Assembly: GCF_001949125.1 (NCBI RefSeq)
Contig: NZ_MSTI01000107.1
Location: 1-64,000 of the forward strand
Origin: Deinococcus marmoris
GTDB lineage: Bacteria > Deinococcota > Deinococci > Deinococcales > Deinococcaceae
Direction: 5' to 3'
Length of the DNA: 64,000 nt
Under the pieces are notes generated by a model. The model was given only the letters and a program-made list of their open reading frames with translations, was not told where the DNA came from and did no database searches. This document shows, piece by piece, positions 14,362 to 22,756 of the stretch (position 1 is its first letter; the number at the start of each line of letters is the position of its first letter). A program made the position numbers and the translations under genes.

Positions 14362-15381
14362 TCAGTTCTCCAGATCTGTTCTCGCCCGTTCCCAGTCGCT
14401 CACCTGACTGATGTTGTTCAGGTCATCCTGACCCAGTTGCAGTTCGGTGGTCCCCAGCAGTTCTTGAAGCTGCGCCACCGAGTTGGCCCCGACAATGGGC
14501 GCGGTCATGCCCGGCTGGGCCAGCAGCCAGGCCAGGGCCACCTGCGCGGGCTTGGCCTGATGGGCGTCGGCGACGGTTTGCAGCGTTTCCACGATGTCAA
14601 AGTTCTTGTCGCTGAAGCGTCGCCGCGCGTTCTCATCGGCCCGCACACTTTCGGGCAGGGCTGCATCACGTTTGTATTTGCCCGTTAGTACACCCCCGCC
14701 CAGCGGACTCCAGGGGACGATGCCCACACCGTAGGCCACACAGGCTTTTTGTAACTCACGTTCAAAGTTGGCGCGGGTGGGGGAGAGCAGACTGTATTCT
14801 GGCTGGATGCTGACGAACGACTCCAGATTCTTCCTGTCGCTCGTCCACAGCGCCTCCATCAACCGCCAAGCGCTGTAATTGGAGCAGCCCAGGTAGCGCA
14901 CGTAGCCGCGCCGCACCAGATCGGTCAGGGCCGAGAGGGTCTCCTCAATCGGCGTCTGGTTATCAATCCAGTGAACTTGATAGAGGTCAATATGATCCAC
15001 CTGCAAGCGTTTCAGGCTGTCCTCGCAGGCCCTGAGAATCCACTTGCGCGACAGGCCCTCGCGCTGGTGGACGGTGCCCCGGCCCTGAGAGAATCCCTCG
15101 CCCATCGCGCCGCGCACTTTGGTGGCGATCACCAGGTCGTCGCGGTTGCCCCGCGCTTTAACCCATCTGCCAATAATTTCTTCGGACACGCCACCCGGAT
15201 TGCCCTTGGCCCAGGCAGAGTACACGTCGGCGGTGTCCAGAAAATTGCCGCCCGCCGCGTGGTAGGCGTCCATGATCTCGAAAGCGGTCTGCTCATCGGC
15301 GCTCCAGCCAAATTGCATGGTGCCGAGTCCGAGCGGAAACAGGTGCAGGCCGCTGCGGCCCAGTTTGCGGTACGTGGTCAT
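14362..15381 (-). CDS. Aldo/keto reductase
   Basis: A 339-residue NADPH-dependent oxidoreductase of the aldo/keto reductase superfamily. The catalytic tetrad is present: Asp and Tyr in [10 protein letters not shown], Lys in VIATKV and His in LYQVHW. The cofactor-binding end [13 protein letters not shown] is also present. The length and the [17 protein letters not shown] opening fit the YghZ/Tas-like or AKR11/12-type bacterial enzymes. The substrate cannot be told. It precedes the arabinoside locus but is separated from it by 650 bp, so a link is uncertain. Confidence 0.93.
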   Translation of the reverse strand: MTTYRKLGRSGLHLFPLGLGTMQFGWSADEQTAFEIMDAYHAAGGNFLDTADVYSAWAKGNPGGVSEEIIGRWVKARGNRDDLVIATKVRGAMGEGFSQGRGTVHQREGLSRKWILRACEDSLKRLQVDHIDLYQVHWIDNQTPIEETLSALTDLVRRGYVRYLGCSNYSAWRLMEALWTSDRKNLESFVSIQPEYSLLSPTRANFERELQKACVAYGVGIVPWSPLGGGVLTGKYKRDAALPESVRADENARRRFSDKNFDIVETLQTVADAHQAKPAQVALAWLLAQPGMTAPIVGANSVAQLQELLGTTELQLGQDDLNNISQVSDWERARTDLEN

Positions 15382-15900
15382 GTCTTGCCTCCTGTGGCCT
15401 GACGCGAGTAGTGAAGCTAGATCCTACGGCAACCAGAGTATCCATTTGATATCTCCTGGCCCAGACGGCAATTTTTGGAAGTTCCCGAAAACCCCTTCTC
15501 AGCGTGGGGCATTTCAGAATCGAGACAAACAGGAATTTCGGGGGCGTCAATCTCAACGCCCCCAGGTCAACTCTCCGAAACCGCTGGGTATGAGCCATGC
15601 ACTTTAGTGCAAGTCTTTCAGACCTGCGCCGTCACGAAAAACTGAGCGGCTGGGCAGTAAGAAGAGAAACTTTGGCGTGTCAGCAGGACATTGAGCTAAA
15701 GATGTGACCTGCTTACGAGCGGAATGCTATGGCGTTGACGGCGACTTTCAGTCGCACTTTGAACCCCTGTACTTTCAGTGCAGGGTTCTTCAGTCTGAAT
15801 ACCGGGCATATTCAGCCTGCCGTTCCTGAGCGGTGAATTCACATCCAGACGGACGTCCCAAGGCTTCAACAGCAAGTTGGTCCTGCTTTTCTACTGGTCT
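15382..15900. other. Intergenic region
   Basis: About 520 bp without a supported gene. One weak hairpin (GAACCC near 15759 paired with GGGTTC near 15781) could be a terminator. Nothing else recognised. Confidence 0.35.
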
Positions 15901-15972
15901 AGCCCCAGGCTGTCCAGCCTGGGGCTGAGCTGGCGTCCTCCGCCTTCCTGGCGGGTGGCTGCCAGGAAGGCG
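15901..15972 (-). terminator. Two tandem strong hairpins after the beta-helix gene
   Basis: AGCCCCAGGCT/AGCCTGGGGCT (15901-15926, 4-nt loop) and CGCCTTCCTGGC/GCCAGGAAGGCG (15941-15972, 8-nt loop) are perfect stems of 11 and 12 bp. No U-tract follows on either strand, so termination or 3'-end protection of the mRNA from 16034-17800 is inferred from position. Confidence 0.55.
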
Positions 15973-16033
15973 AAAGGAGCGTTACAGCTCTGGCTCACAT
16001 AGAAGTTGCTGCCATTCCCAAACCCGCCGCCTC

Positions 16034-17800
16034 TTACATGTCGCTGGCTCCGCGTGAAAAGCCGCTACCCGCCGGAATGGCCACGCCGTAAAAGTCGGTG
16101 GCCCCCGCATTGATGCCAAACTGAGAGGCCAAATTCAGGCCGTTGTTTCTGATGGGCGAAGTGGATTGGAGCTGATAGGCAGCCAGGGCTTGAAACTGGT
16201 AGGCGTTGCCAATGGTCTGCCCGCCACCCGCGTTCATCAAGCGCGGATTGCCCTGAACGCCGCCCACTTCCTGCCCGGTGGCATTCCGGAAGGCAGCGAG
16301 ACTGGCGTAGGCCGTACCCTGATAAAAGTTGGTGCCGTTACCGAAATTACCGCCATACCCGTAAAAATAGCTGGCCGGGCGGCTGGGGCCATCGGCAAAG
16401 TAGCTGTTTGAGCGCAGCACGATCCCGGTGTTCCCGCCGCCCACCGACAGCAGCCGTGCCCCGTTGCGGCTGTAGAAGATGTTGTTGGCCACCCGGACGT
16501 TGCTGATGGGGCCGATATCGTAATTCTGCCCGTCGCCGCTCTGAAAAGTACCGGGCCGGGTGATCAGCAGCGCCGACGGCACTTCCGCCGCGCCCACCGC
16601 GTCCATGAAAACGGTGTTGTTGTAGATGTCTATGTCCCTCATCTCGCCGTACAGCTCAATCGCGCCGTAACCGTGCTTGCGGGCGTCGTTCTGGGAGATG
16701 TTGTAGCGCACGGTGTTGCGGTACAGCGCCCTGGCCCCCGGATACTGGGCAATCAGGTAGCCTGCGCCGTCGTTGCCGTGGCTGTAGTTGTACTGCATCA
16801 CCGAATTGGTCACGCCGCCGTCCAGATCGAAGCCGCCGCCGTCGGCGGTGCTGTTCGTGCGGTTGTTGTAGGACTCGTTGAACTGAATGGTGGCGCGGTC
16901 CGTGTCGTAGACCCAGATGCCGATGGGGCCACCCACCGCCGTGTTGAATTTGCCGTTGTCGTGCGCGACGTTGCGCTCAATCGTCACGCGCTGGGCATTG
17001 CCCACCAGGATGCCGCTGCCCGTATTGGACGTGGTGGAGGCCGCGTCGCCAAAATTGTTGTACGCCTTGTTGTTGCCGATGTAGATGTCGCGGTTGGCGT
17101 AGTCGGTGTCGGCGGGCAGGGCCGCAGGCCCGAACACCTGAATGCCCGCCTTGCGGTTGTCGTGCGTGATCGAATCTTTGATAAAGACCTGGGTATACCC
17201 GCTGAAGCCGTTGTTCCCGCCGACAGAGATGCCGCCCGAGCCAAAGCCCGACACATTCAGGTCATGGAAGTTGAGGAAGTTCAGCCGCACGTTGCCGGAC
17301 AGGGTGTTGTACGCGATCACGCCGTCTTTCTGGCTGACCCCCGCCCCCGGCCCCACGATGTTCAGGTTGCCGATGTCGTATCCGGCGACATTCTCCAGGA
17401 AGATGCCTGACTGGTTGGGATCGGTGACCTGCAGGGTGGCCCGTCCATTGAACGAGCCGATGGTGATGGGACTGGTCGCCGTTCCTTTGTTGTTGGCCGG
17501 AAAGTAGAGAAAACCTTCAAATGGTCCCTGCGCCGCATCAAACAGAATCTGGTCCCCGGGCTTGAACCCTGTATTGATGGCGTAGAGGGTCACGTCGGTG
17601 GCCGTCGTGAATTGCGGGCCGGGGACGCGGTAGATCGTCCCGGTTATGGCAGTCTGCGACAACTCCCCAGTGCCCTGGGTCTGGGCAAACCCGGCGGTTG
17701 GTCCAGCAGTCGGGGTAGTACCGCCGCAGGCTGTCAACAGCAGGGCGGCGGTCAGCAGGCTGAGGCTCAGGACGCGGCTGGATCGGCGGTTTATTTGCAT
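16034..17800 (-). CDS. Secreted right-handed beta-helix lipoprotein
   Basis: 588 residues from an ATG at 17800 with GAGGAG in front; the longer frame adds 27 unlikely residues. A lipoprotein signal peptide ends in LLTAC with Cys25. Residues about 100-450 are parallel beta-helix repeats of Asn/Gly/Ile-rich turns (VTIERNVAHDNGKF, IDIYNNTVFMD, VRVANNIFYSRNG). Such proteins are pectate-lyase-like polysaccharide-active enzymes or binders; no catalytic set can be assigned by eye. Divergent from the arabinose genes and behind their ABC transporter, an arabinan- or pectin-side-chain role at the cell surface is likely. Confidence 0.82.
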   Translation of the reverse strand: MQINRRSSRVLSLSLLTAALLLTACGGTTPTAGPTAGFAQTQGTGELSQTAITGTIYRVPGPQFTTATDVTLYAINTGFKPGDQILFDAAQGPFEGFLYFPANNKGTATSPITIGSFNGRATLQVTDPNQSGIFLENVAGYDIGNLNIVGPGAGVSQKDGVIAYNTLSGNVRLNFLNFHDLNVSGFGSGGISVGGNNGFSGYTQVFIKDSITHDNRKAGIQVFGPAALPADTDYANRDIYIGNNKAYNNFGDAASTTSNTGSGILVGNAQRVTIERNVAHDNGKFNTAVGGPIGIWVYDTDRATIQFNESYNNRTNSTADGGGFDLDGGVTNSVMQYNYSHGNDGAGYLIAQYPGARALYRNTVRYNISQNDARKHGYGAIELYGEMRDIDIYNNTVFMDAVGAAEVPSALLITRPGTFQSGDGQNYDIGPISNVRVANNIFYSRNGARLLSVGGGNTGIVLRSNSYFADGPSRPASYFYGYGGNFGNGTNFYQGTAYASLAAFRNATGQEVGGVQGNPRLMNAGGGQTIGNAYQFQALAAYQLQSTSPIRNNGLNLASQFGINAGATDFYGVAIPAGSGFSRGASDM

Positions 17801-17937
17801 GGCTCTCCTCGCGGACACGGCTGCCCGGCGGCCCCAAAGAGCAGGGGGCCGGAAACCGGGTGACGTTCCGTTCCAGATCAATTCAGAAGGCGAACGAGAA
17901 AACGCGGAGTTGGAGTTGCCGCTCAGTCTTTGATTGC

Positions 17938-18810
17938 TTAACCCTTGACTGCGCCCGCCGTGATACCAGAGTAGAAATAGCGTTGCAGGGCTAAAAATAC
18001 GATCAGCATGGGAATCACGCTGACCACCGCGCCCGCCATCATCAGGTCATACGGGGTGCGCCCAGCGCTGCCCTGAAGCCCCGCGATCAGCACGGGCAGG
18101 GTCTGGGCATTGGGATCGCGCAGCACGATGTTGGGCCACAGGTAGTTGTTCCACGAGGCCATGAAGAAGATGATGCCCAGGCTCGCCAGGGCAGGCGTGA
18201 TGATCGGCACCACCACCCGGAAAAAGATGGTGGGTTCGGACGCGCCGTCGATGCGCGCGGCGTCCAGCAATTCGTCAGGGACGGTGGACAGGTACTGACG
18301 CATGAAGAACACCCCGAAGGCATTCGCCAGACCCGGCACCACCAGCGGCCACGGTGTGTCGATCCAGTGAAACCAGTTGCGCATCATGATGAAGGTGGGA
18401 ATCAGCCCCACCACGAAGGGAATGGTCATGCTGACCAGCATCACGCTGAACAGGGCGTTCTTGCCCGGAAAATTAAACTTGGCAAAGCCGTAGCCGCCCA
18501 GCGAGCAGAACAGCAGCGAACCCGCCGTGGACAGAATGGCGATGAAGAAACTGTTGAACAGTGCCCTGAGTGCCGGGGTCTCGGCGAACAGCCGTCGGAA
18601 GTTATCCAGGCTGGGGTTCTGCGGCAAGAAGCCCTGACCGAAGATCTCGGTGAGCGGCTTGAGAGACGACAGCACCATCCACACGAAGGGCAGAACCGCG
18701 AACGCACTAACGGCAATGACCACGGTGTACAGCAGGATCGGTGGGCGGGGCCGTGGCTTGCGCTGGGCGGGGGCCGGAACGCTGGCCGCTTGAACGGCGG
18801 TGCGCGTCAT
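17938..18810 (-). CDS. Sugar ABC transporter permease, MalG/AraQ type
   Basis: 290 residues with six predicted membrane helices and the binding-protein-dependent permease EAA loop (ELLDAARIDGASEPTIFFRVVVP). It is of the second-permease type, with a long first helix and NNYLWPNIVL near the end. It overlaps the preceding permease stop by 4 bp. No ATPase gene is in the locus; carbohydrate importers of this family (CUT1) often share a genome-wide MsmX/MalK-type ATPase. The substrate is inferred from neighbours as arabinose or an arabino-oligosaccharide. Confidence 0.92.
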   Translation of the reverse strand: MTRTAVQAASVPAPAQRKPRPRPPILLYTVVIAVSAFAVLPFVWMVLSSLKPLTEIFGQGFLPQNPSLDNFRRLFAETPALRALFNSFFIAILSTAGSLLFCSLGGYGFAKFNFPGKNALFSVMLVSMTIPFVVGLIPTFIMMRNWFHWIDTPWPLVVPGLANAFGVFFMRQYLSTVPDELLDAARIDGASEPTIFFRVVVPIITPALASLGIIFFMASWNNYLWPNIVLRDPNAQTLPVLIAGLQGSAGRTPYDLMMAGAVVSVIPMLIVFLALQRYFYSGITAGAVKG

Positions 18811-19724
18811 CCCTGCCCCCGGTTGGTCAGGCGCAGTTGTAGGAGCGTCGCGGCCACCACGATGGCAAAGTACACGTAGCTGAGAGCCGCGCCGTAGCCG
18901 TAGCGGATGTTGTTGAAGGCCTGTGCGTAAATTTCCATCGTGGGCGTGGTGGTGGCGTGAATGGGACCGCCCCCGGTCAGAATCACGGGTTCGGTGTACA
19001 GCGCGAAGGTGCCGATCACCGACAGCGTCGTGACGAACACGATGGCCGGACGCATCAGCGGCACGGTGATCTTCCAGAAAACCTGAACGCGGCCCGCACC
19101 GTCGATCAAGGCCGCCTCGTTGACCTCACCTGGAATGGTCTGGAGCGCCGAGAGAAAGATGACCATCTGGTAACCCGTCCAGGCCCACACCAGCAGGATG
19201 CCCACCGCCACCCGCGCCCACCACTCGTTGTCCAGCCACGGCACGGCGGGGATGCCCACGCCGCCCAGCATCCGGTTGACCAGCCCGCTGTCCCGTTCGA
19301 ACAGCAACCGGAAGGTGATGCCCGCCGCCACCATCGAGGTCAGGTGTGGCAGGAAGATCATGGCCCGCCACAGCCCCTGGAAGCGCAGGCGGTTCTCGTT
19401 CAGGATGACGGCCAGCACCAGGCCCCCCAGCGTCATGACTGGAAAGTGCAGGAGGAAAATCAGCACCGAGTTGGTCATGGAGGACCAGAAATAGCGGTCC
19501 TGGAAGAGCGAGGCGTAATTTTGCCAGCCCACCCAGACCTGCTGGCCCGGCGCACCGTTCCATTCCTGGAAGCTCAGCACTGCTGAGAAGATCACCGGGT
19601 AGACGCCGAACACCAGAAACAGGACAAAGAACGGCGCAATGAACAGCATGGGCCACAGGTGTTTGCGCCGGCGGGCAGGCCGGGCCGGACGAGCGAAAGC
19701 GGGCAAATCAAGTGGACGGCTCAT
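18807..19724 (-). CDS. Sugar ABC transporter permease, MalF/AraP type
   Basis: 305 residues, six membrane helices, EAA motif EVNEAALIDGAGRVQVFWKI before the fifth helix. An AGGAGGTGA site precedes the ATG. It forms the heterodimeric channel with the product of 17938-18810, with which it overlaps. It is separated from the binding-protein gene by an 81-bp spacer holding a strong hairpin. It belongs to the CUT1 importer family; import of an arabinose-containing sugar is inferred. Confidence 0.92.
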   Translation of the reverse strand: MSRPLDLPAFARPARPARRRKHLWPMLFIAPFFVLFLVFGVYPVIFSAVLSFQEWNGAPGQQVWVGWQNYASLFQDRYFWSSMTNSVLIFLLHFPVMTLGGLVLAVILNENRLRFQGLWRAMIFLPHLTSMVAAGITFRLLFERDSGLVNRMLGGVGIPAVPWLDNEWWARVAVGILLVWAWTGYQMVIFLSALQTIPGEVNEAALIDGAGRVQVFWKITVPLMRPAIVFVTTLSVIGTFALYTEPVILTGGGPIHATTTPTMEIYAQAFNNIRYGYGAALSYVYFAIVVAATLLQLRLTNRGQG

Positions 19725-19761
19725 ACATTCACCTCCTGGCGGGGCGTGAGGGCTTCAAGGC

Positions 19762-19805
19762 GGGGATGGGCCATGCCGTATGGAATCGGCCCACGCCCCA
19801 TCCCC
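19762..19805 (-). promoter_or_regulatory. Intercistronic hairpin after the binding-protein gene
   Basis: GGGGATGGG (19762-19770) pairs with CCCATCCCC (19797-19805), with a further GGCC/GGCC stem inside. It starts at the stop codon of the binding-protein gene. Such hairpins usually stabilise the upstream mRNA so that binding protein exceeds permease. Confidence 0.55.
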
Positions 19806-21116
19806 TCAATTGCGGCGGGTGCGTGAGCGGATCACGTCGGCGGCGTTCTTCAGGGCGGCGGCGGCGTCCTGTTTGCCCAGCGCCATCTTCTGAATTTCAA
19901 TGCTGAGCATGCTGTTCATGTCGGTGTAATCGGTGGTGTACACGGTGGCCGCCGGAATGGTCTTGGCGAGAGCCGTATAGGTCTGGCTGATCTTCTGGCC
20001 ACCGAAGAAGGCGTCGCCCTGCGAGAAGGCGGGGTCTTTGTACAGCGAGGTCAGCGCGGGGAAGAAGTCAGTCTTCTCGTACAGCGCCAGCGCCGAGTCC
20101 TTCTGCGCGATGTGGAACTGGATGTAGGCCCAGGCCGCGTCCTTGTTCTTGCTGGAATTCCAGACCGCCAGTTGCGAGCCGCCGTCGTTGCTGGTGCGGC
20201 TGACGCTGCCCGCAAAGGCTGGAAGCGGCAACACGCCCCACTGCCCCTCGGTCTTGGGGGCGATCCAGCCCTTTAGAAACCCGCCCATCCACGCCGCCAT
20301 CGGCAGGGTGGCAACTTTGCCGTCCGCGATGACCTTGTAGTAGCTGTCGGTCCAGGTTTCGATGTCGGCGCTGGCTCCGCTCTTGTAGAGGCTCTGGATC
20401 AGGTCCAGCGCCTTGGTTGCGCGGGGGTCTTTGTCCAGCGTCACTGCGCCCGCCGCGTTCACGTAGCCGCTGCCCTGTTGCCACAGCAGGGTTTCCAGCA
20501 GGCGGCCATCATTTTTGGCCTTGCTCAGCGGCAGCATGTCCGCGCCGGTCTTGGCCTTGATCACCATGGCTGCCTTCAGGTAATCATCCCAGGTTCGCAG
20601 CGAAGCGGGGTTGACGCCCGCCTGCTTGAACAGGTCACGGCGGTAATACAGCACCACCGGGCCGATGTCCCAGGGCATCGCGTAGTACTTGCCGTTCAGC
20701 GTGGCGGTGTTCAGCTTGGCCGGGGTCAGGTTGACCACGTAGGGTTTGACCTGCGACGTCAGATCGGCCAGTGTCCCCAGCTTGACCAGTTGCTGAAGGT
20801 GAGAGTCCTCGATCAGCGCCACATCCGGGCCGCCCGAGCCTGCCGAGAAGGCCAGCTTGTAAGCATTGTAAATTGCGCCGCCGCCAGGATCTTTCTGCAC
20901 GTATTCCACCTTGATGTTCGGGTACGCCTTGGCGAAAGCTGCGTCCAGCGACTTGAGGCCCGCAATCGGGTCTTTCCAGGCCCACACGGAGATGGTGCCT
21001 TTCAGCGCGGTATTGGGCGTGGTCTGCGCGGAGGCGGCAGCGCCCAGCAGAGCGAGGGTCAGGGTGGCCAGCCGTGCAGTGGACAGTCGTGCCGTGTTCA
21101 GGCGAAGTGAGGACAT
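19806..21116 (-). CDS. Sugar ABC transporter substrate-binding protein
   Basis: 436 residues from the ATG at 21116, which has AAGGAGAT in front; the open frame extends 71 codons upstream but without a site. The signal peptide ends ...LGAAASAQ and lacks a lipobox Cys. The mature part is a family 1 extracellular binding protein (GTISVWAWKDPIAGLKSLDAAF, PWDIGPVVLYYRRDLF, ASADIETWTDSYY). It is the first gene of the minus-strand transporter operon, transcribed away from the LacI-type gene. A 15-bp palindrome lies about 100 bp upstream. The ligand is probably arabinose or an arabinoside. Confidence 0.92.
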   Translation of the reverse strand: MSSLRLNTARLSTARLATLTLALLGAAASAQTTPNTALKGTISVWAWKDPIAGLKSLDAAFAKAYPNIKVEYVQKDPGGGAIYNAYKLAFSAGSGGPDVALIEDSHLQQLVKLGTLADLTSQVKPYVVNLTPAKLNTATLNGKYYAMPWDIGPVVLYYRRDLFKQAGVNPASLRTWDDYLKAAMVIKAKTGADMLPLSKAKNDGRLLETLLWQQGSGYVNAAGAVTLDKDPRATKALDLIQSLYKSGASADIETWTDSYYKVIADGKVATLPMAAWMGGFLKGWIAPKTEGQWGVLPLPAFAGSVSRTSNDGGSQLAVWNSSKNKDAAWAYIQFHIAQKDSALALYEKTDFFPALTSLYKDPAFSQGDAFFGGQKISQTYTALAKTIPAATVYTTDYTDMNSMLSIEIQKMALGKQDAAAALKNAADVIRSRTRRN

Positions 21117-21212
21117 GGGTGATCTCCTTTGAAGGGTGACAGGCGAGGGAGAACAACCAAAATTGAACCCTTCCCAGTCAGGGCGAGACAGCAACGCAGC
21201 AGTCAGTGAGTT

Positions 21213-21227
21213 TTGAAAGTTTTTCAA
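21213..21227. promoter_or_regulatory. LacI-type operator 1
   Basis: TTGAAA-GTT-TTTCAA, a palindrome identical to the one at 21515-21529. It lies 97 bp upstream of the transporter operon start, where it would block minus-strand transcription. Confidence 0.75.
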
Positions 21228-21514
21228 AAACAACATATCCCCGTCCTCAGAAGCTGTCAAGAGTTCTAGGATTTTCGTGACTGATGAGATTGCTGCCCAA
21301 GGGTAAAAAGCGTATCCAGCAGCGTCCATTCCTCAACTCTGGGGCAGGGTCATCTGACTCCGATGTTTGCAGGAGGCACGTGGGAACATTTGAAACGCCT
21401 TCTATCTGAGGGCAATGCAGGGTTCAAAATGCCTCTTTGGATTTATCAGACGGCCTTCAAGCCTCTGCGTTCTCCCCGTTTGAAGTCCCAGATACGGTTG
21501 TGCTACTGTCATTC

Positions 21515-21529
21515 TTGAAAGTTTTTCAA
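21515..21529. promoter_or_regulatory. LacI-type operator 2
   Basis: TTGAAA-GTT-TTTCAA, an exact copy of operator 1, 42 bp before the repressor gene. The centre-to-centre distance between the two sites is 302 bp. Autorepression and looping are possible. Confidence 0.75.
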
Positions 21530-21570
21530 ATATGAGCAACAGAAGAAATCCATGAGCTAAGGTTGGTGAA

Positions 21571-22650
21571 ATGATCCAGACGGACGTGCTCCAGACCAAT
21601 TCAACTCAGCCGAATTCAATCCAACCGACTGGACGCGGCCCCTCCATTCTGGACATTGCCCGGGAGGCGCAGGTCTCGCCCGCAACAGTTTCGCGTGTGC
21701 TGAACGGCACGGCCCGCGTTAAGGGCGACAAGGCCCAGCGGGTGCTGGAGGTGGTGGATCGGCTGAACTTCAAACCCAATTCCAACACCTTTGCTCGCAA
21801 TCTGCTGGCGGGCCGCTTGCGTGCGGTGGGCGTAATCATTCCCGTCTTGCACGACGAATTCTTTGGCACCATCATCACCGGAATAGAGGAGCGCCTGCGG
21901 GCCGGGGGCGTGCATCTCCTCTGTGCGCTGGGTCAGGAAAACGGCGACGAGGAACTCATCGCTCTGGAGACCATTCTGAAAGGCCGCCCAGACGGTGTGA
22001 TAGCCTTCGCCGACTGGCTGCCCGACGCGCCATTGATTGAACTGGAACGCAGCGGCACCCCGGTGGTGCTGCTTAACCGCTCGGTCCCCGAGCTGGCCCA
22101 CCACTGTCTGCGGCTGGACAACGAGTTGGGTGGCCTTCTGGCCACCGAACACCTGCTGGAGCTGGGCCACCGCCGGATCGCGCACATCACGGGTTCGCTG
22201 GACCGTCTGGACGTGCGTGAGCGCTACGCGGGCTATCACGCGGCGCTGCGTCAGGCAGGCGCAGTGCGCGAGGAGGCGCTGGAACTGACCGGCGTGTGGT
22301 CTGAGGAAATCGAGGGCGGACGCGCCGCCGTCAAGCGCCTGTACGGGCGCACGAAGTTCACGGCAGTCTTCGCGGCCAACGACTGGCTGGCGCTGGGCGC
22401 GGTTCAGGGTCTGCGTGATCTGGGTCTGCGCGTCCCCGAAGACGTCTCGGTGGTGGGCTTCGACAACCGCCGCGTGACCGAGCTGAGCGCCCCGGCCCTG
22501 ACCGTCATCGACTTCCCGCGCCTGGAGATGGGCCACCTGGCCGCCGAGCATCTGCTCTCGCTACTGGACGGCCTGGACACGCCGCCCCTGCCTCTCCTGA
22601 CCCCCCGACTCATTGTGCGGGCTTCTACCGCCGCGCCTCCAATGTCCTGA
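21571..22650 (+). CDS. LacI-family repressor of the arabinose/arabinoside locus
   Basis: 359 residues. The LacI helix-turn-helix and hinge lie at about 24-75 (SILDIAREAQVSPATVSRVLNG, then ARNLLAGRLRAVGVIIP). The periplasmic-binding-protein-like effector domain follows (FAANDWLALGAVQGLRDLGL, VVGFDNRRVTEL). It has a 20-residue Gln/Asn/Pro extension before the HTH. It sits between two divergent operons with a duplicated operator, so local repression relieved by a sugar is the obvious model. It is not a GntR-type AraR or an AraC. The next gene starts 106 bp downstream. Confidence 0.93.
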   Translation: MIQTDVLQTNSTQPNSIQPTGRGPSILDIAREAQVSPATVSRVLNGTARVKGDKAQRVLEVVDRLNFKPNSNTFARNLLAGRLRAVGVIIPVLHDEFFGTIITGIEERLRAGGVHLLCALGQENGDEELIALETILKGRPDGVIAFADWLPDAPLIELERSGTPVVLLNRSVPELAHHCLRLDNELGGLLATEHLLELGHRRIAHITGSLDRLDVRERYAGYHAALRQAGAVREEALELTGVWSEEIEGGRAAVKRLYGRTKFTAVFAANDWLALGAVQGLRDLGLRVPEDVSVVGFDNRRVTELSAPALTVIDFPRLEMGHLAAEHLLSLLDGLDTPPLPLLTPRLIVRASTAAPPMS

Positions 22651-22756
22651 TCCCTCCTTCCTGATTTCTGTTTCGCCTGTTGCCAGCCCCTTCCATAAGG
22701 CTGGTCCGGCTTCTTGTCACCCAAATTCCCATTATCTGCGCCCTGGAGGAACTCCC

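Noticed and set aside
16673..17410. 245-residue plus-strand frame opposite the beta-helix gene
   Set aside because: Val/Ala-rich shadow caused by GC-rich third positions of the real minus gene.
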